From Desulforegulaceae bacterium (GTDB lineage: Bacteria > Desulfobacterota > Desulfobacteria > Desulfobacterales > JACKCP01): a stretch of DNA of 64,000 nucleotides. The notes beneath the pieces were generated by a model. The model made no database searches. It was not told the DNA's origin and saw nothing but the letters and a program-made list of their open reading frames with translations. Below, one piece after another: positions 1 to 8,816 of this stretch. Numbering within the stretch: position 1 is the first letter of the stretch; each line of letters begins with the position of its first letter. Both the position numbers and the translations under genes were made by a program. The DNA is taken from NCBI GenBank assembly GCA_034006035.1, contig JAVETN010000001.1, positions 1 to 64,000 on the forward strand, read 5' to 3'.

Positions 1-2
1 GC

Positions 3-182
3 TGTCCATCCCTTGTAACAGAATCAATGAAAACTTTAATTGAAGAAAAAACTTCTATTCCTGTTGTTACAATTACTTATGATGGAACAGGTGGAGTTAA
101 AAACCAAAGCATTGTTCCCTATCTTAAATTTTCAAGGCCTAATCCTTGTTTTAGTGGAAATGAAAAAATTAAGGTGAGCTGA
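3..182 (+). CDS. CoA-substrate-specific enzyme activase-like protein, C-terminal fragment
   Basis: Only the last 59 codons are inside the window; the reading frame is open from base 3 to a TGA at 180-182. The fragment starts CPSLVTESMKTLIEE and contains PVVTITYDGTGG, followed by an IVPYLKF segment. This is the pattern I associate with the C-terminal domain of large activases of the 2-hydroxyglutaryl-CoA/benzoyl-CoA dehydratase family (BcrAD/BadFG plus DUF2229-type proteins), where a Cys-Pro and a TYDGT motif occur near the end. Such proteins are ATP-dependent, iron-sulfur electron donors for radical dehydratases or reductases. The assignment rests on a short fragment, so the exact subfamily and partner are unknown. 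Confidence 0.55.
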   Translation, partial: CPSLVTESMKTLIEEKTSIPVVTITYDGTGGVKNQSIVPYLKFSRPNPCFSGNEKIKVS

Positions 183-354
183 TTTTTTAATTAATATGGT
201 ATTTAACAGCTTTATTTTTTATGATGGAGCTGTTAAATGCCTTTAGGTAGTGGCTGAAGAAAAACTGTTTTTTTGTCTATTTTGGCATTTTATTCAAATT
301 TTAATTCAGTTGGCAAAGATTTAAAACAGTCTTGATTTTTTATGGAGAGTATCA

Positions 355-1173
355 ATGCATCGAACCGAAATGGTTAACAAATATTTAAAAATCCTCAACC
401 TTGATAATCGGGAGTTGGACTTTGATTTTCTTTGTCAGCTGGTGAGCCGTCATTTGGCAACTTTTGCTTTTAGCAGTGTAGGGTGCCTTCTTGGCCATGA
501 TCTGCCATTGGACTTTGATTCTTTGTTCAGCCGAATTTTAGTTAACCGTCGTGGTGGATATTGTTTTGAGCACAATGGTTTTTTTTATGAGATCCTTGAA
601 GAGCTGGGTTTTTCGCCAGAACTTTATCTGGCACGGGTGATTTATGGTCAGGACACTCACCCGGGTTTAACTCACCGATTGTCAATAGTTAAGTGTCAAG
701 GGCAATCCTATGTTTTGGATGTAGGATTTGGCCCCTATTGTCCCAGGGTACCGGTTCCCATGTCAGGGGCTGAAACAAATGACGGTCATAAAGTTTTTCG
801 TATTCATGAAAAACGTCAGGGCGAGTATCATATTCAGGTTTTAAAGGATAATGATTTTTTTTCATTGTACAGGTTTGAGCTTGCACGCTATGGTCAATCC
901 GATTGCGAGATAGGGCATTTTTATTCCCATCGTCATCCTGACGCGCCCTTGGTTAACCTGCTTGTTGCCTCCCGAGTTCTGGGTAATGAAACTCGATTAT
1001 TAAATAATCTTGAGTATTCCGTAAGCCGGGGAAATAAAAAAGAAACCATTCAAGTTTCCAGCTCTCAGCAGCTTATCCAAATACTTACTAAAGAGCTTGA
1101 TATTCAAATAACAGATGAAGAAGGTCGTCAATTGTATCAAGGGTTGTCAGCTAAGAAAACCAAACTTTTTTAA
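355..1173 (+). CDS. arylamine N-acetyltransferase
   Basis: The product is 272 residues, the usual size for the NAT family, which moves an acetyl (or other acyl) group from acyl-CoA to aromatic amines or hydrazines. The full cysteine-protease-like triad can be read: Cys70 in RRGGYCFEHN, His107 in THRLS and Asp122 in VLDVGFG. A GGAGAG ribosome binding site lies just before the ATG. The gene stands alone, with 3' end facing the minus-strand tesB. Its codon use (CGT/CGA/CGG arginine, CTG/TTG leucine) differs from most of the window, which prefers AGA/AGG and CTT, so recent acquisition is possible. The physiological acceptor cannot be told from the sequence. Confidence 0.9.
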   Translation: MHRTEMVNKYLKILNLDNRELDFDFLCQLVSRHLATFAFSSVGCLLGHDLPLDFDSLFSRILVNRRGGYCFEHNGFFYEILEELGFSPELYLARVIYGQDTHPGLTHRLSIVKCQGQSYVLDVGFGPYCPRVPVPMSGAETNDGHKVFRIHEKRQGEYHIQVLKDNDFFSLYRFELARYGQSDCEIGHFYSHRHPDAPLVNLLVASRVLGNETRLLNNLEYSVSRGNKKETIQVSSSQQLIQILTKELDIQITDEEGRQLYQGLSAKKTKLF

Positions 1174-1194
1174 ACTTTGAAAGGGGTAGGTAAA

Positions 1195-2088
1195 CTAATC
1201 TTTTTTACTTTTGCTTCCCTTGTATCTGATTAACCCCTCCTGGGCAGTTGAGGCAACAAGAACTCCGTCTTTATTAAAAATCTGCCCTCTGTTAAATCCC
1301 CTTGAGCCTGATGCACTTGGGCTTTCCATGGAATAAAGAAGCCATTGGTCCATTTTGAATTTTCTATGAAACCAGATTGAATGATCAAGGCTTGCCACAG
1401 CCATTTCAGGCCCCCAAAAAGTTTGTCCATGGGGATATAATGAAGTGGGCAGAAATCCAAAATCAGAAGCATAGGCAAGGATGAGTTTATGAATTAGAGG
1501 ATCTTTAGGAAGAATACCTGAAGCTTTAAGCCAGGCATATTTAAAAGGTTCTTTTTTTTCAGGTTTAAAAGGATCAACAGGATTTACCTGTCTTATTTCA
1601 ACGGGTTTGTCCCGGATAAGTTTCTTTCTTATAGGTTCAGGTAATTTATCTTTTATTTTTCTTAGATATTCAAGATCCGAGACTAAATTTTCAGGGACTG
1701 GAAGATCAGGCATGGAAGATTGATGTTCAAATCCGTTTTCTTCTATATGAAACGAAGCTGTCATGGAAAAAATTATTTTTCCTTTTTGAATTGCTTTTAC
1801 CTGTCTTGTGCTGAAGCTGCGTCCGTCTCTTAGGTTTTTAACTTTGTAAATAACAGGAAGTTCAGGGTTGCCGGGCCTGAGAAAATATCCGTGAACACTG
1901 TGGGCCTGTTTTTCTTTACCAATGGTTTTTGCGGCAGCAGATAAAGACTGCCCAAACACCTGTCCTCCGAAAATACTTCCAAAACCTAAATCCTCACTTT
2001 TGCCCCTGAAAATGTTTTCTTCAATTTTTTCAAGTTTTAAAAGCAAAATAAGTTTTTCTAAAGCACTGTTTTTTGAATCTTTATCCAT
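1195..2088 (-). CDS. tesB: acyl-CoA thioesterase II
   Basis: A 297-residue double-hotdog thioesterase that hydrolyses acyl-CoA to free acid and CoA in the cytoplasm. Family landmarks include the N-terminal FGGQVFGQSLSAA segment, the HSVHGYFLRPG strand and FSTRQVKAIQKG in the first hotdog. The second hotdog has YASDFGFL (Asp), a SLDHSIWFHR strand and the C-terminal AQEGLIR (Gln), which match the Asp-Thr-Gln catalytic arrangement of E. coli TesB. Length is close to the E. coli enzyme. It converges on the NAT gene and is separated from sod by a 148-nt AT-rich gap, so it is probably transcribed alone. Confidence 0.92.
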   Translation of the reverse strand: MDKDSKNSALEKLILLLKLEKIEENIFRGKSEDLGFGSIFGGQVFGQSLSAAAKTIGKEKQAHSVHGYFLRPGNPELPVIYKVKNLRDGRSFSTRQVKAIQKGKIIFSMTASFHIEENGFEHQSSMPDLPVPENLVSDLEYLRKIKDKLPEPIRKKLIRDKPVEIRQVNPVDPFKPEKKEPFKYAWLKASGILPKDPLIHKLILAYASDFGFLPTSLYPHGQTFWGPEMAVASLDHSIWFHRKFKMDQWLLYSMESPSASGSRGFNRGQIFNKDGVLVASTAQEGLIRYKGSKSKKD

Positions 2089-2236
2089 ATTCTTTCCTGG
2101 TTTTTATAAATATTAAAGATGACATAAGTCTTTTGAGAAAAGTTAAACAATTAGCATCTTAATTGTTTTAATTCAAAAAACAAAAAGCATTAAATAAACT
2201 CAAAGCTAATTAATAGCCTTTTTGCTGTTTTTTTAG

Positions 2237-2830
2237 TTAAACAAGGTTGGAGTTGGCAAACTCCCAATTAACAAGATTAGCTAAAAAGTTATCAAGGTAT
2301 TCACCTCGTTTGTTTTGATAATCAAGGTAATATGCATGCTCCCATACATCTATTGTGAGTAAAGGTTTCAAGCCATGAGCTATGGGTGTATCAGCATTTG
2401 AAGTTTTCATAATCTCTAACTTATTGTTTTTGATGATCAACCATACCCAGCCGCTGCCGAATTGAGTAAGTCCGGCATTTTTCAATTGCTCAACAAAGTT
2501 ATTGTATTCTCCAAAATCGGCTTTGATTTTCTCTGCAATTTCGCCTGTGGGTAATCCCCCTCCATTAGGTTTCATTGAGTGCCAGTAAAATGTGTGATTC
2601 CAAACTTGCGCCCCATTGTTGAATATTCCAACTTTGTCAGTATCATTTACTGTTTTTTTGATAATATCTTCTAATTTTTCATTGGCCAGGTCTGTTCCTT
2701 TGATTAGCTTATTCAGGTTAGTAACATAAGCGTTATGGTGTTTCCCATGATGAAAGTCCAATGTCTTTGCACTGATATGAGGTTCCAGCCTATCTTTTTC
2801 GTAAGGAAGATCTTGTAAAATAATAGTCAT
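2237..2830 (-). CDS. sodB: superoxide dismutase (Fe/Mn family)
   Basis: A 197-residue Fe/Mn-type superoxide dismutase, which converts superoxide to oxygen and hydrogen peroxide. The metal ligands can be read: His in LDFHHGKHHNAYV, His in QVWNHTFYWHSM, and the Asp/His pair in TIDVWEHAYYLDYQNKR. The GGGLPTG and FGSGWVWL segments are typical. No signal peptide is present, so the enzyme is cytoplasmic. Residues resemble the Fe-type (SodB), but the metal cannot be fixed by reading alone. A good GGAG ribosome binding site precedes the ATG. In an anaerobe this is an oxygen-defence gene. Confidence 0.93.
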   Translation of the reverse strand: MTIILQDLPYEKDRLEPHISAKTLDFHHGKHHNAYVTNLNKLIKGTDLANEKLEDIIKKTVNDTDKVGIFNNGAQVWNHTFYWHSMKPNGGGLPTGEIAEKIKADFGEYNNFVEQLKNAGLTQFGSGWVWLIIKNNKLEIMKTSNADTPIAHGLKPLLTIDVWEHAYYLDYQNKRGEYLDNFLANLVNWEFANSNLV

Positions 2831-2860
2831 TTTTTTCTCCTTTTTAGGTGTTTTTTGTTT

Positions 2861-3772
2861 CTAACTGTTGTTAAGACGAGTCAATCCATACTTTTTTGCT
2901 TTTTGTATGGCCTGCTGATACTCTTCAGCATAAATTACGGCATTAAGTTCAGGAAATTGGCGAGCTGTGCCTGCCACCCTGTATTGATCCATGATATTTA
3001 CAAAGCAGTTAACTGAAATTTCTTTAGCAAGGAATTTCAAAATAGCATCAGTTTCTTCAGCACCCCCAGGCATTAGGAGATGGCGGACTATTAGTCCTTG
3101 CTTGGCTTCTCCTTTTTTATTTATCTTGAGATCTCCCACTTGTCGATGCATTTCTTTCAGGGCCTTTTGAGCTGTTTCCGGATAATTTTTGGCATTGGCA
3201 TATCGCTTGGCTGAATGGGCAGACCAGAACTTAAAATCGGGCATATAGATATCAATTATGCCGTCCAGAAGTTTCAGAGTGGATACCTTATCATATCCAC
3301 TGCTATTATAAACAATTGGCACTTTAAGACCATTTTTCACTGCATGGGGAAGTGCCCCAAGGATTTGCGGTACCAGATGACCTGGCGTAACCAGATTGAT
3401 ATTATTGCATCCCTGCTCCTGCAAACTTACCATCAGCCTTGCAAGTTGCAGCTCATCCATGGGAAGACAGCTTGAGTTTTTAGCATGGCTGATATCATAA
3501 TTTTGGCAAAAAACGCAGAGCAGACTGCAGCCACAAAAAAAGATAGTCCCCGAACCCCGCTTTCCAACCAGCACAGCCTCTTCTCCGAAATGGGCACCAT
3601 AGCTGGAAACCTTTGCAACAGCTCCAGTATTGCAGAGACCAGATTCGCCAGCCAGACGATCCACATTGCAATTGCGTGGGCATAAATTACAGTTTTTCAA
3701 TAATTGCTGACTCTGGCTAATCCTTTGAGCCAAAAGACCTGATTTTGCAGCTGTCAGATAAGAACTTACCAT
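2861..3772 (-). CDS. radical SAM protein, pyruvate formate-lyase activating enzyme-like
   Basis: The protein carries the radical-SAM cluster motif CxxxCxxC as CSLLCVFCQN, preceded by GTIFFCG. An extra N-terminal cysteine set (CNLCPRNCNVDRL...GLC) is typical of the PflA-like/AmmeMemoRadiSam-adjacent family annotated as putative pyruvate formate-lyase activating enzymes. The later NLVTPGHLVPQI and YNSSGYD segments also fit. An ATG twelve bases further upstream (3784) has no ribosome binding site, whereas GGAAGG lies four bases before the ATG at 3772, so I chose the shorter 303-residue form. There is no glycyl-radical enzyme next to it, so its target is unknown. Codon use (CGC, CGT, CTG) departs from the window's norm, as in the NAT gene. 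Confidence 0.85.
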   Translation of the reverse strand: MVSSYLTAAKSGLLAQRISQSQQLLKNCNLCPRNCNVDRLAGESGLCNTGAVAKVSSYGAHFGEEAVLVGKRGSGTIFFCGCSLLCVFCQNYDISHAKNSSCLPMDELQLARLMVSLQEQGCNNINLVTPGHLVPQILGALPHAVKNGLKVPIVYNSSGYDKVSTLKLLDGIIDIYMPDFKFWSAHSAKRYANAKNYPETAQKALKEMHRQVGDLKINKKGEAKQGLIVRHLLMPGGAEETDAILKFLAKEISVNCFVNIMDQYRVAGTARQFPELNAVIYAEEYQQAIQKAKKYGLTRLNNS

Positions 3773-4278
3773 TATACCTTCCATGAGTTTTTTACTATTA
3801 TACTCGGGTTTAGCTATTTTATCTGGGAACTTTTAGGTCCTAATTTTTAACAAAACTTTTTTATAAATTATGACTTGTTTAAGTTGATTTATTTTACCCT
3901 GTTTTTTTGATAATTTCCAGCTTAACTGGCTTAAATCTTTTTTGGATTTTTATGCAAAACTATTATTATTAATTGCAATTTTTTCTAGCCAGTAAGTTTT
4001 TTTTATTGGAAAACACTAATATATATCCTCAAAGGGAAGCAAGATTAAAATGTTTTTACACAAGAATCTTTAGTCTGTTTATTGATTTTCCCATGTGTAT
4101 TGGCCCAAAAAACCAAGTATACTCTGACTGCCAATGAAAGCTCAAGTATTAGCCCTCCTTTAAAGCCAAAAGGATTTGTTTTAAAGTGTGGCTGGAAAAA
4201 TTATCTGGAATATCCAGGTAAAAACCTGTATTGGTTTTGATTTAATTGCTGACAATGTGTTGTTATTAGTTTTTTGTA
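3773..4278. other. 506-bp AT-rich intergenic region
   Basis: Between the radical-SAM gene and the YdjM-like gene there is no intact long gene. The only structure I see is a possible broken small secreted-protein gene on the plus strand at 4050-4240, listed separately. The rest is AT-rich with several runs of T and no clear terminator. Confidence 0.5.
4050..4240 (+). pseudogene. possible broken small secreted-protein gene
   Basis: An ATG at 4050 follows an AAGGGAAG sequence (11-12 nt upstream) but its frame stops after seven codons. The frame ending at the TGA at 4238-4240 encodes a hydrophobic stretch LVCLLIFPCVLAQ, which looks like a signal peptide with an A-x-A-like end. It continues into KTKYTLTANESSSIS and then KCGWKNYLEYPGKNLYWF before the stop. 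Joining the two parts needs one frame change near 4068-4075. This may be a decayed gene, a small gene with an unusual start, or chance. I do not recognise the product. Confidence 0.25.
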
Positions 4279-5289
4279 TCAACCCCTAAGCCTCTCCCAC
4301 AAAACCCCCAAGGCAGTTTTATAGCTTATTTCTCTATCTCTTTTATGTTTTAACCCGTTTGGATTTTTTCCCATTTTCCAGGTAAATAAATATTCCCATT
4401 CATCTGGAGAAGAGTTTTTAAAAGGTCTTAATTCCCCGAATCTTAAGTCTGAAACAGTTAAAACATCGTCTTTTAATTCTGCAACCCAAAAACCCTTTGA
4501 AAACCATTTTATGGCTTTTATATTTGGCTGATTTTCAAATGGTTTTATAAGTTCTTCATTTCTTTTTATCAGGTCAAATTTTATTTCATCTTTTGAGTTT
4601 TTTGAAATCAGGGAGAAATATCCAACAAGAATTCCTTTGTCTGTCAGTGAAAGATGTCTCCATAAAAGAGTGTTCATTGGAGTGGCAGAGGTTATAGATT
4701 TAGAAGGTTTTATATTTTTTGAGGCAAGCTGTTTTTTAAATAAATGATCTGCATAAAAATGGGAGCCAAGAGAAAATAAAAGATAGACACTGCTTATAAG
4801 AATACCTGTCAGGCTTGCCTTGAACCGAGCTTTTTCATTAATCAACAAGGCTGTAAGCATTCCTAAAAGCAGGGGAATTGTATACATTGGATCAATTATA
4901 AAAAGGTTTCCCCTGGCAAATCCGTATCTGCTTACAGGTGATAAAATCTGGGTTCCGTAAACAGTGAAATAATCAATGGCAATATGGGTAAAAAATATGA
5001 AAAAAAGTCCTGCAAAAAGTCTTTTTTCGGATAAATTATAAGTTGCTGATTTTTTAGCAAAAATTTTTGTTATTAAAAAACTTGCCAGAAAAATAAAAAA
5101 AATAGAGTGGAATTCTCCCCTGTGCCAATAAAGTTTTTGGGTCTGGTTAAGAAATGGATAAAAAATTATATCAAGATCTGGAAGTGTTCCAAGAATAGCC
5201 CCAAAAGCAAAAGATTTTCTGCCTAAACTTTTGTGCCAAAAAAGATGAGCTACTGATCCGCCTAGCACTACGTGAGTTAATGAATCCAT
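4279..5289 (-). CDS. metal-dependent membrane hydrolase, YdjM/DUF457 family
   Basis: A 336-residue inner-membrane protein with the family's N-terminal signature MDSLTHVVLGGSVAHLF, an acidic DLDIIF motif and a His-rich HRGEFHSIFF segment. Several predicted transmembrane helices follow (for example IFFIFLASFLITKIF and LFFIFFTHIAIDYF) and then a soluble C-terminal part of about 130 residues. The family is annotated as LexA-binding inner-membrane or metal-dependent hydrolase, but its substrate is not established. A second member is encoded at 24931-25590. The ribosome binding site is weak, and the gene lies upstream of no obvious partner. Confidence 0.8.
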   Translation of the reverse strand: MDSLTHVVLGGSVAHLFWHKSLGRKSFAFGAILGTLPDLDIIFYPFLNQTQKLYWHRGEFHSIFFIFLASFLITKIFAKKSATYNLSEKRLFAGLFFIFFTHIAIDYFTVYGTQILSPVSRYGFARGNLFIIDPMYTIPLLLGMLTALLINEKARFKASLTGILISSVYLLFSLGSHFYADHLFKKQLASKNIKPSKSITSATPMNTLLWRHLSLTDKGILVGYFSLISKNSKDEIKFDLIKRNEELIKPFENQPNIKAIKWFSKGFWVAELKDDVLTVSDLRFGELRPFKNSSPDEWEYLFTWKMGKNPNGLKHKRDREISYKTALGVLWERLRG

Positions 5290-5451
5290 ATTATTTACTT
5301 TTCGTCTTTTTTATATTTTTTATCAGTTTTGTGTTTTTCAATGAATGATTTTTATAGAAAGGTCTTTCAATTGAAATAAAAAAATAAATCAAATTGTATC
5401 AGGTGATTTTTGTTTTGATACAATTTGATTATATAAACATTTGCAGTTAAT

Positions 5452-6588
5452 TTAAGCTTCAAAACCGATGTCTGATTCAGATGGTTGTTCCACATAAATA
5501 GACTGGGATGGGAAAGCAAAATCAGTTCCAGATTCTGCTACTATCTTTTTTATTTCAAGAGCAAAAGCCTCTTTTATTTCCAGCCATTCTCTCCAAACTG
5601 TTGTTTTTGTAAAACAATAAATCATAAAATCAATTGAACAATCATTGAATTTGTCAATTCTTACAAATAAAGATCCTTGTGGAGGATGGACAAAGTCTTC
5701 TGAATTTAAAAGGTATTCTTCAATTTTATCTCTTACTGTTCTGAGCTGATCAATTGTGCTGTCATACCTTAAGCCTATTGTCCATGAAATTCTTCTGAAT
5801 GTCATCTGGCTGAAATTTATAACTGTGTTGTCGGATAATTTTACATTGGGAACAAATACAGGTGATGCGTCAAACCTTCTTATTTTGGTAGATCTAAAGC
5901 CTATATGTTCAACTGTTCCTTCCACCTCTCCTTCAACCTTGATCCAGTCTCCTATGGAAAAACGGTTTTCAGCAAGAATAAGAATTCCTGAAATCAGGTT
6001 TTTAAATAAATCCTGAGCTCCAAGTGCAACAGCAACACCAAAAAGACCAAGACCGGCAATTATTGGGCCTATTCTTATTCCCCAGATTTCAAGGATGGTT
6101 GCACAGCCGATGAAAACAAAAGTTCCTTTTACAATTTTTTTCAGCCAGTCAATCAATGGCTTTTCAAAAATTCTTTCAAGCTTTTCAAGAACCCAGGTAA
6201 ATGATTCAACAAGATTGAAAAGTACCCAGAACAAAATAAATACTATAGATGATTGAACCAGTTTTTTTGCAACTATTCCTGTTGTGCTTTCCAGGGCCAG
6301 ATATTCTATGGCAACATAAAAACCAAAAATAACAGGAACATAACTTATGGGCTTTTGAAGAGCATCTACTAAGTTGTCATCTATTTTATTAGTGGTTTTT
6401 GCTGCAAAGTTTTCAACTCTTTTAAGGAAAAAGTTTACAAAAAGTTTTCTAAAAAGGACAAAGAAAACAACGATTCCTATTGCAACTAAAATAGAGCCTA
6501 TATCTATTCCTAATACGCCTTCATTCCAGATTTCTTTTACTGCTTGTGCAAAGCCTTTAAAGTTTTTAAAAAAATCATAGTTTTCCAT
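5452..6588 (-). CDS. small-conductance mechanosensitive channel, MscS family
   Basis: A 378-residue MscS-type channel that opens under membrane tension to release solutes during hypo-osmotic shock. Hydrophobic helices at about residues 27-50, 80-100 and 110-130 are followed by the pore-lining helix GLGLFGVAVALGAQDL and the conserved NLISGILILAENRFSIGDW segment. The beta domain (VEGTVEHIGFRSTKIRRFD) and the C-terminal alpha/beta domain come next. It is longer than E. coli MscS because of an extra N-terminal helical part, common in this family. It is divergently arranged from the PurF-like gene across a 303-nt gap. Confidence 0.9.
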   Translation of the reverse strand: MENYDFFKNFKGFAQAVKEIWNEGVLGIDIGSILVAIGIVVFFVLFRKLFVNFFLKRVENFAAKTTNKIDDNLVDALQKPISYVPVIFGFYVAIEYLALESTTGIVAKKLVQSSIVFILFWVLFNLVESFTWVLEKLERIFEKPLIDWLKKIVKGTFVFIGCATILEIWGIRIGPIIAGLGLFGVAVALGAQDLFKNLISGILILAENRFSIGDWIKVEGEVEGTVEHIGFRSTKIRRFDASPVFVPNVKLSDNTVINFSQMTFRRISWTIGLRYDSTIDQLRTVRDKIEEYLLNSEDFVHPPQGSLFVRIDKFNDCSIDFMIYCFTKTTVWREWLEIKEAFALEIKKIVAESGTDFAFPSQSIYVEQPSESDIGFEA

Positions 6589-6891
6589 ATTAAATATCCA
6601 TAAAATGTTTTAGGTGTAAATTAAACAATCAACTTGGTTTTTTACTATAACCGCAGCTAAAAATGAGGTCAAGATAACTTGTTATAATAGCATAGAGGGT
6701 TTGTAATGCAAATTTAAGCTTGACGTAGTTTTAGAAAATGCAATAACTCCCCTGAGAAACCAACAGCAGCATAGATTTACTTTGTAATTATAAAAGCTTT
6801 TAGGAATTTTTATCTGACTTTAGATTTATCACAAATAAAATCGGTTCTATTTAATATAGAAATCCAGGTTGTTTTTCAAGAAGGAGAGTAA
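6589..6891. promoter_or_regulatory. 303-bp divergent intergenic region
   Basis: This gap separates the minus-strand mscS gene from the plus-strand purF-like gene and so should hold promoters for both. A perfect TATAAT lies at 6683-6688, without a clear -35 at the normal distance. A TTGACG lies at 6720-6725. Neither forms a convincing complete promoter. I see no riboswitch fold such as a purine aptamer. Confidence 0.35.
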
Positions 6892-8298
6892 ATGGGCGGT
6901 ATATTCGGGTGTGCTTTAAAACATGATTGCATAATAGATCTTTTTTATGGAACTGATTATCTTTCCCATCTTGGAACAAGAAAAGGCGGGCTTGCTGTAA
7001 AAGGAGCAAAAGGATTTAGAAGGAAAATTCATTCTTTGGAAAGTTCTTACTTTAGAACCAAATTTGAGTCAGGTCTTCATGAGTTTGAAGGAAATACAGG
7101 GATTGGAGTTATAAGCGATTATGAAAATCAGCCTATAATGCTTAGCTCCAGTTTAGGGGTTTTTGCTATTGTTTCTGTATCCAGAATTAAAAATATTGAT
7201 GAGCTTGCCAAAAGAGCCTACCAAAAAAACAGATCTTTTTCTGAAATAAGTTCAATAGGGATCAATCCTTCAGAAATTATTGCAATGATGATTTCTGAAA
7301 AAGGTTCATTTGAAGAGGGAATCGCCCATGCCCTAGAATCTGTTGAAGGCTCTTCAACTATTATTGTTCTTACAGATAATTGCCTTTATGCAGCAAGGGA
7401 CAGGCTTGGGAGAACTCCTTTGATAATTGGGAAAAAAGATAATGGATTGGCAGTTTCTTCTGAAACCTCTGCTTTTCCAAACCTTGATTATAAAGTTGAA
7501 AAAGAACTTGGGCCAGGAGAAATTGTTAAGATAACTTCTGAAGGTTATGAGCAAGTGAAGCCTCCCGGTGATAAAATGCAGATTTGTTCGTTTTTATGGG
7601 TTTATTATGGTTATCCTGCTTCATCCTATGAAGGGATTAATGTTGAGTCTGTCCGTTATGAATGTGGAAAAGCACTTGCAAGAAGAGAAACCACTGATAT
7701 TGACTGTGTATCAGGGATTCCTGACTCGGGAATAGGACATGGTCTTGGATATGCCAATGAAAAAGGAATCAGCTATATTAGATCTTTTGTTAAATACACC
7801 CCAACCTGGCCAAGAAGTTTTATTCCTCAAAATCAAAATTTAAGGGAGCTTGTTGCCAAAATGAAGCTTATCCCTGTAAAAGAGCTTATAAATGGGAAAA
7901 GACTTTTGTTTTGTGAAGATTCAGTTGTAAGGGGAACCCAGCTTAAAGGCAATGTCCAGATGCTTTATGATTATGGTGCTTTAGAAGTTCATATGAGGGT
8001 TGCCTGCCCAACTATTATTTATCCCTGTGAATTTTTAAATTTTTCCCAGTCAAGATCAACCCTTGATCTTGCAGGAAGAAAAGCAATTCAGGCAATTGAA
8101 GGAAAAGAGGATGCAAATCTTGAGCAATATTCAGTTTCAGGATCTGAAAAAAACCTTGCCATGATAGAGGTCATAAGGCAAAAACTTGGGCTTACAACCT
8201 TAAAATATCAATCTTTAGATGATTTGGTAAGCTCAATAGGTCTTCCCAAAGAAAAATTGTGCACCCATTGTTTTGATGGAACTGGTTGTTTTAGGTAA
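6892..8298 (+). CDS. PurF-like protein (amidophosphoribosyltransferase family) lacking the N-terminal nucleophilic Cys
   Basis: A 468-residue homologue of glutamine PRPP amidotransferase, with an N-terminal Ntn-hydrolase glutaminase-like domain and a C-terminal phosphoribosyltransferase domain. True PurF starts Met-Cys-Gly-Ile after processing exposes Cys1; here the start reads MGGIFGC, so the nucleophile position is Gly. Other glutaminase landmarks (HLGTRKGGLAV, AARDRLGRTPL) remain. The PRPP-binding loop is present as LLFCEDSVVRGTQL, and the C-terminal LCTHCFDGTGC cysteines also occur. A strong GAAGGAGAG site fixes the start. It may use ammonia, or be a different phosphoribosyl enzyme or a regulator. 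A true purF elsewhere in the genome would be expected. Confidence 0.8.
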   Translation: MGGIFGCALKHDCIIDLFYGTDYLSHLGTRKGGLAVKGAKGFRRKIHSLESSYFRTKFESGLHEFEGNTGIGVISDYENQPIMLSSSLGVFAIVSVSRIKNIDELAKRAYQKNRSFSEISSIGINPSEIIAMMISEKGSFEEGIAHALESVEGSSTIIVLTDNCLYAARDRLGRTPLIIGKKDNGLAVSSETSAFPNLDYKVEKELGPGEIVKITSEGYEQVKPPGDKMQICSFLWVYYGYPASSYEGINVESVRYECGKALARRETTDIDCVSGIPDSGIGHGLGYANEKGISYIRSFVKYTPTWPRSFIPQNQNLRELVAKMKLIPVKELINGKRLLFCEDSVVRGTQLKGNVQMLYDYGALEVHMRVACPTIIYPCEFLNFSQSRSTLDLAGRKAIQAIEGKEDANLEQYSVSGSEKNLAMIEVIRQKLGLTTLKYQSLDDLVSSIGLPKEKLCTHCFDGTGCFR

Positions 8299-8363
8299 GC
8301 TTTTTTTATTAATTTAAAAAAAGATTATGGGCAGTCTTTGAGTTTTTAAATTAAACTGTTCAG

Positions 8364-8813
8364 CTAAAACCACCAGGTTATTTCAATTCCACCTTCTGTG
8401 GAGTTTTCATCGGTCTTTCCAAGTCGTTCATCCAGTTCGTTTTGGACGGAACTATTATACAATCCAACATTGTCATTAATGCTTTCCACCATTTCTTTAA
8501 AATATGAAACAGAAGCTTTTGCTTTGATATAAACATCTTTAAAAAGCTGATAACCAGAGGGTTTGTTTTTGGGTAAGTATTTAAATTCTCTTATCTGGCT
8601 TTTTTTTAGATTTATTTCACTGGAACAATAAAAATTAATTTTTTTTCCTTGATAGGGTGGAAGAGATTCAAGGGTTTTTTTATCAAACCCTCTTGGCTCT
8701 GTCTTTTCTATCAATACTTTTGATTTGTTTTTTTCAGAATAGGCCTCTGATTTATATGGAGCCTGAAAAAAAAGAATAAAAGCAAATAACAATAAATAAA
8801 AAGAATATTTCAT
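8364..8813 (-). CDS. hypothetical exported protein
   Basis: A 149-residue protein I do not recognise. Its N-terminus MKYSFYLLLFAFILFF followed by SEAYS looks like a Sec signal peptide with cleavage after about residue 24. The mature part is lysine-rich and mostly polar, with no cysteine pair apart from one in NFYCSSEI, and ends in GIEITWWF, which could be a terminal beta strand. It converges on the PurF-like gene. The upstream 66-codon reading frame ends three bases before its ATG, so the two may be co-transcribed. Confidence 0.55.
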   Translation of the reverse strand: MKYSFYLLLFAFILFFQAPYKSEAYSEKNKSKVLIEKTEPRGFDKKTLESLPPYQGKKINFYCSSEINLKKSQIREFKYLPKNKPSGYQLFKDVYIKAKASVSYFKEMVESINDNVGLYNSSVQNELDERLGKTDENSTEGGIEITWWF

Positions 8814-8816
8814 TTT

